DNA from: Campylobacteraceae bacterium
Lineage (GTDB): Bacteria > Campylobacterota > Campylobacteria > Campylobacterales > Sulfurovaceae
Assembly: GCA_027056615.1 (NCBI GenBank)
Contig: JALUKJ010000244.1
Coordinates: forward strand, 1-9,774
Reading direction: 5' to 3'
DNA: 9,774 bases
Under the pieces are notes generated by a model. That model was not told where the DNA came from. It saw nothing but the letters and a program-made list of their open reading frames with translations, and did not search any database. A program made the position numbers and the translations under genes. Positions 7,112 to 9,774 of the stretch are shown here, one piece after another. The first letter of the stretch is position 1, and each line of letters opens with the position of its first letter.

Positions 7112-8321
7112 TTGTATCTCCATATATATTTATTTCATCTTTTTTTAAAATTGCCAGATACGAGGCTAAAAATAGAACCATTGGGAAGAAAAATCCTCCC
7201 TGAAACATGTACTCTATTAATAGCCCCATAAAAATAGCAACGGTGGTAACATAATAAGTTGAGCCTTTATGCCTTTTTATAAATCTATATATTAAAAATA
7301 GGTAAGTAAAAAATAGAGAGAAACCAATAATCCCCTCTTGTTGTAGTACTTGAATATAGCGATTGTGTGCAAAAATATAGAGTCCTACATCTTTGTACAT
7401 CTTTTGAGCAGCATAATCAAAGCCAAGACCAATATATAGAACACTAGGGGCTGGGTCAGTCCACCAATTATCAATAGCATTTTCCCAAAATACTACTCTT
7501 CCTGAACCACTACCTCCACTACTGTTATATTTATTTTTATCTTGAAATCTCATCTGTATAATTTGATTATGCTCATAAATATAGAGTCCTACCCCAAATA
7601 AAACAGCAGAAGATAGCAACATAAGTATAATTTTTTTAATATTTATAGTACGTAGATAGAGATAAAGTAGAACAATAATATACATAGTAAGTCCTGTTCT
7701 AACATAAGTTAGCATTGAAGCATAGAAACCAAAAAGTAGTAGAGCAAGATAGAAAAGATTTTCATAAATAGTGTTCTCTCTTTTTATATGTGTTGTAATA
7801 ACAATCATTGCAAAGGCAAGAGTAATAGCTCCAGAGTGAGGTTTAATAAATGGACCAATAAGTCCATACTCTCCTGCTCGTCCAAATTCGGCAAGGTCAT
7901 AGCCTAAAGATAGAGGTTGCAATACTCCTAACATATATGGCACAAATGATAGAATAATCATAATAGAGTAGTGTTTTACTAAAAATACTAAAGTACCTTT
8001 ATGTTCAATCTTTTGGATAAAAAATAGGTAGAGTAGTGGAAACATCATCTCTTTTGTAAATAGTGTAATGGTATGTGAAAAGTACTCCAGTGAACTATAT
8101 GAGATTAAAATTTTAAATGAGAATACAATAGCAAAAAATACAAAAAGTTCTATATGCTTTTCTCTAATGACTCTAAAAATAACAGGAAAAAAGAGAAAAA
8201 GCATAAGTATGAGTTTCCAAATAATTCCAAAGGTTAAACCTCCTACAATTTCGATAGGTTCTAAATATAGAAAGCCAAAAGAGACAGTATAAAATAGAAA
8301 TAGTTTTAATATAGGATTCAT
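7101..8321 (-). CDS. O-antigen polymerase/ligase-type membrane protein (Wzy/WaaL-like)
   Basis: This 406-residue integral membrane protein has about ten to twelve hydrophobic helices and one large polar, probably periplasmic, loop (about 248-325) late in the chain, the plan of the Wzy_C/O-antigen ligase family. Visible signatures are YVRTGL (206-211), GSGRVVFWENAI (272-283), GLGFD (298-302) and AHNRYIQVLQQEGIIGF (318-334). Family members either polymerise lipid-linked repeat units or ligate the glycan to lipid A or protein; the sequence alone does not separate the two. A flippase directly upstream and glycosyltransferases downstream favour a Wzy polymerase. The ATG overlaps the flippase stop in ATGA, and AGGAAG lies 8 bases before it. 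A Gly/Ser-rich stretch (267-274) precedes the GRxxxW motif. Confidence 0.87.
   Translation of the reverse strand: MNPILKLFLFYTVSFGFLYLEPIEIVGGLTFGIIWKLILMLFLFFPVIFRVIREKHIELFVFFAIVFSFKILISYSSLEYFSHTITLFTKEMMFPLLYLFFIQKIEHKGTLVFLVKHYSIMIILSFVPYMLGVLQPLSLGYDLAEFGRAGEYGLIGPFIKPHSGAITLAFAMIVITTHIKRENTIYENLFYLALLLFGFYASMLTYVRTGLTMYIIVLLYLYLRTINIKKIILMLLSSAVLFGVGLYIYEHNQIIQMRFQDKNKYNSSGGSGSGRVVFWENAIDNWWTDPAPSVLYIGLGFDYAAQKMYKDVGLYIFAHNRYIQVLQQEGIIGFSLFFTYLFLIYRFIKRHKGSTYYVTTVAIFMGLLIEYMFQGGFFFPMVLFLASYLAILKKDEINIYGDTNDK
7118..7121 (-). promoter_or_regulatory. Ribosome binding site deciding the GT4 start
   Basis: On the - strand GGAG lies 6 bases before the ATG at 7111 and shares a base with the in-frame ATG at 7123. 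This favours the start that is four codons shorter. Confidence 0.65.
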
Positions 8322-9568
8322 ATTATACGCTTCCTTCTTAGTACTATTAAGCTACCTATTGTCCAAAAAAACATAGAAAGCATCATGGCAATAGCTGCCC
8401 CATTAATACCATATATAGGAATCAGTAGAGCATTAAAAATAATATTGATACTAACTGCAATCATTAGAATCTTCATAAATATATGTTGATTGTCTGTCAT
8501 ATTTAATATAAAACCTACAGGTCCACAGAGTGCTTCTGATAGGTATGCAATATTGGTTATAAGAAGAGTTGTCGTAGCAACTGTAAATGCTGTACCAAAA
8601 AGTCCTAAAAAGAAATCTGCAAAAAAGTAGAGTAGTAAAAAAATAGGAATAGTAACTATTGTAATTATTATTAATGAATTGTTAAAAATTTTTTTTACTT
8701 TACCATATTCATTATTTGAATAGGCAGAAGATACTTTAGGAGAGATAAACGCTCCAATAGACATAGGAATAAAGGTTATAAGCATAGAAAGATTAATACA
8801 AGCATTGTAAATTCCAACTTGATATTCATCTAAGTAATAACTAATCATAAAGCTATCTATATAACCCATAATAAACATTATAGATGATGCAAGAAACATT
8901 GGATAGGAGTATTTTAAAATCTTTTTATTGTAACTTCCTCTCTTTAAAAGGTTGATTTTGTGTTGTTTTAAAAATTTATATATAAAAATAGTAATAAGTA
9001 TTGTAATTATAATAATGGCTGTATATAAAATATAGATAGGGTCATAGTTGTAGTGAAAAAAAATAGAAATTGCTAATAGAGATGCAATAGTAAAATTTTG
9101 TGATAAGTTTCTAAAAAATGAGTATCTTTTTATGTCATCAAAACCTCTAAAAACTTCTGGCAAAACATTGAAAAAAGTATAGGGTAAAATAGTCAGAGAT
9201 AGCCCTATTAGATAATTTGAGGCATCAATTGATTTAAAAAGATATGTATCTATTAATCTTAAAGAGAGTAAAATTACTAAACTAACTATAATACTACTAA
9301 TAAAGATAATAATAAATACTTTTTTAAGAAATACTGCTATCTCTTTTTTGTTGTTTTCCAAAGAAGAGATAACTCTTAGAACATAAGTATCTAACCCAAC
9401 TCTTGCAACTACAGAACTAATAATCATTAGTGCAAATATAAGGCTAAAAATACCAAAACTCTCTGCACCATAATATCGTGATATGAGTATATAAATAGCA
9501 AACAGAGAGAATGCCCCAAGTACTTTAAAGAGTAGTATTACAAAAGAGCCTCTAAGTATATCTTTCAT
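8318..9568 (-). CDS. wzx: Wzx-type polysaccharide flippase (MOP superfamily)
   Basis: This 416-residue protein is almost wholly made of hydrophobic helices, about 12 by eye, as in lipid-linked oligosaccharide flippases. It would move the undecaprenyl-diphosphate repeat unit from the inner to the outer leaflet of the inner membrane. Typical features are the N-terminal SRYYGAESFGIFSLIFAL, the basic loop PEVFRGFDDIKRYSFFRN after the fourth helix or so, and YNACINLSMLITFIPMSIG with ISPKVSSAY at the start of the second half. An ATG at 9577 is in frame, but GGAG lies directly against it and 9 bases before the ATG at 9568, so the latter (MKDILRGSF) is preferred. It is the first gene of the five-gene - strand operon; its stop overlaps the next start by four bases. 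Substrate range is unknown. Confidence 0.9.
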   Translation of the reverse strand: MKDILRGSFVILLFKVLGAFSLFAIYILISRYYGAESFGIFSLIFALMIISSVVARVGLDTYVLRVISSLENNKKEIAVFLKKVFIIIFISSIIVSLVILLSLRLIDTYLFKSIDASNYLIGLSLTILPYTFFNVLPEVFRGFDDIKRYSFFRNLSQNFTIASLLAISIFFHYNYDPIYILYTAIIIITILITIFIYKFLKQHKINLLKRGSYNKKILKYSYPMFLASSIMFIMGYIDSFMISYYLDEYQVGIYNACINLSMLITFIPMSIGAFISPKVSSAYSNNEYGKVKKIFNNSLIIITIVTIPIFLLLYFFADFFLGLFGTAFTVATTTLLITNIAYLSEALCGPVGFILNMTDNQHIFMKILMIAVSINIIFNALLIPIYGINGAAIAMMLSMFFWTIGSLIVLRRKRII

Positions 9569-9577
9569 CAGTTTCAT

Positions 9578-9581
9578 CTCC
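9578..9581 (-). promoter_or_regulatory. Ribosome binding site deciding the wzx start
   Basis: GGAG on the - strand is 9 bases before the ATG at 9568 and has no spacing at all from the in-frame ATG at 9577. The shorter protein is therefore preferred. Confidence 0.6.
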
Positions 9582-9594
9582 GTTAAATATTAAA

Positions 9595-9619
9595 TAACAT
9601 TTTATCATATTTAATGTTA
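9595..9619. repeat. 7-bp inverted repeat around the candidate wzx -10
   Basis: TAACATT (9595-9601) and AATGTTA (9613-9619) are perfect reverse complements separated by 11 bases. The left arm overlaps the candidate -10 box. It could be an operator, or chance in A/T-rich DNA. Confidence 0.3.
9599..9607 (-). promoter_or_regulatory. Candidate extended -10 box of the - strand operon
   Basis: Read on the - strand, TGATAAAAT (9607-9599) fits an extended -10 (TG-n-TAAAAT) and would give a leader of about 25 bases before the wzx ATG at 9568. No convincing -35 was found in the A/T-rich upstream stretch. Confidence 0.4.
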
Positions 9620-9620
9620 A

Positions 9621-9774
9621 AAATATACTTTTTTACAAAAAAAACGAAATGAGGCACAACGAGAAATTCAGAATATTGTCGCTAATATAAAGTTTTTTAA
9701 AGACAAAGATAAAGAGTTAGAATCAAAACAGTCTCTTCGTGACCAAGTTATGGTCTCAAAGAGTGCTATAGAAG
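9621..9774 (+). pseudogene. Start-less coding-like fragment at the window edge, unrecognised
   Basis: From 9621 to the window end one + strand frame is open and reads as a polar, helix-prone protein (NEAQREIQNIVANIKFF at 9648-9698, then a charged KDKDKELESK stretch). After the stop at 9618-9620 it has no ATG, GTG or TTG until an internal ATG at 9750. The opposite strand frames are interrupted by stops and look non-coding. An ATG at 9614 in another frame (MLKIYFFTKK) would join this frame if the A8 run at 9637-9644 lost one base, but no ribosome site precedes it. The fragment could be a 5'-truncated gene, a frameshifted gene, or a gene with an unusual start. It runs divergently from wzx. I do not recognise the family. 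Confidence 0.4.

Noticed and set aside
8068..8292. 74-codon + strand open frame
   Set aside because: Antisense to the N-terminal helices of the polymerase-like gene; no independent support.
9648..9689. Short + strand ORF from the ATG at 9648
   Set aside because: It stops after 13 codons and runs in a different frame from the coding-like stretch, with no ribosome site.

Overview
The window is very A/T-rich and densely coding, with short AAGGA/GGAG-type ribosome sites, TATAAT-like -10 boxes and genes that overlap by a few bases. The Lys/Asn/Ile-rich proteins and this gene style suggest a Campylobacterota member (Sulfurimonas/Sulfurovum/Arcobacter-like). That placement is an inference from composition and gene content; no taxonomic marker is present.

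Layout: the window is a cell-surface polysaccharide (EPS/capsule/O-antigen type) locus made of two convergent gene blocks. The + strand block (1-4251) holds a polyprenyl-phosphate sugar-1-phosphate transferase, then, behind its own probable promoter, two deacetylase-fold proteins. The first is secreted and carries three carbohydrate-binding-like repeats before a NodB/CE4 domain. The second has no signal peptide and is translationally coupled to the first. The - strand block (9568 down to 4248) reads wzx flippase, Wzy/ligase-type membrane protein, GT4 glycosyltransferase, WecG/TagA/CpsF glycosyltransferase, and a membrane-anchored GH26-like glycoside hydrolase. Four of the five - strand genes touch or overlap their neighbour (the remaining gap is 18 bases), so they form one operon. 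The two blocks meet at overlapping stop codons inside the loop of a hairpin.

How the genes could work together (inference): the sugar transferase loads the first sugar phosphate on undecaprenyl phosphate. The GT26-family and GT4 enzymes extend it at the inner leaflet, Wzx flips it, and the Wzy-like protein polymerises or ligates it. The secreted deacetylase-fold protein and the anchored GH26-like enzyme would bind, modify or trim the polymer outside the inner membrane. Further glycosyltransferases and export proteins (Wza/Wzc) are not in this window and may lie upstream.

The last ~150 bases hold a + strand reading frame that looks coding but has no start codon. It may be a decayed or frameshifted gene at the edge of the polysaccharide locus. 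No rRNA, tRNA, CRISPR array, insertion sequence or phage gene was seen. There is no gene-free stretch over 300 bases.
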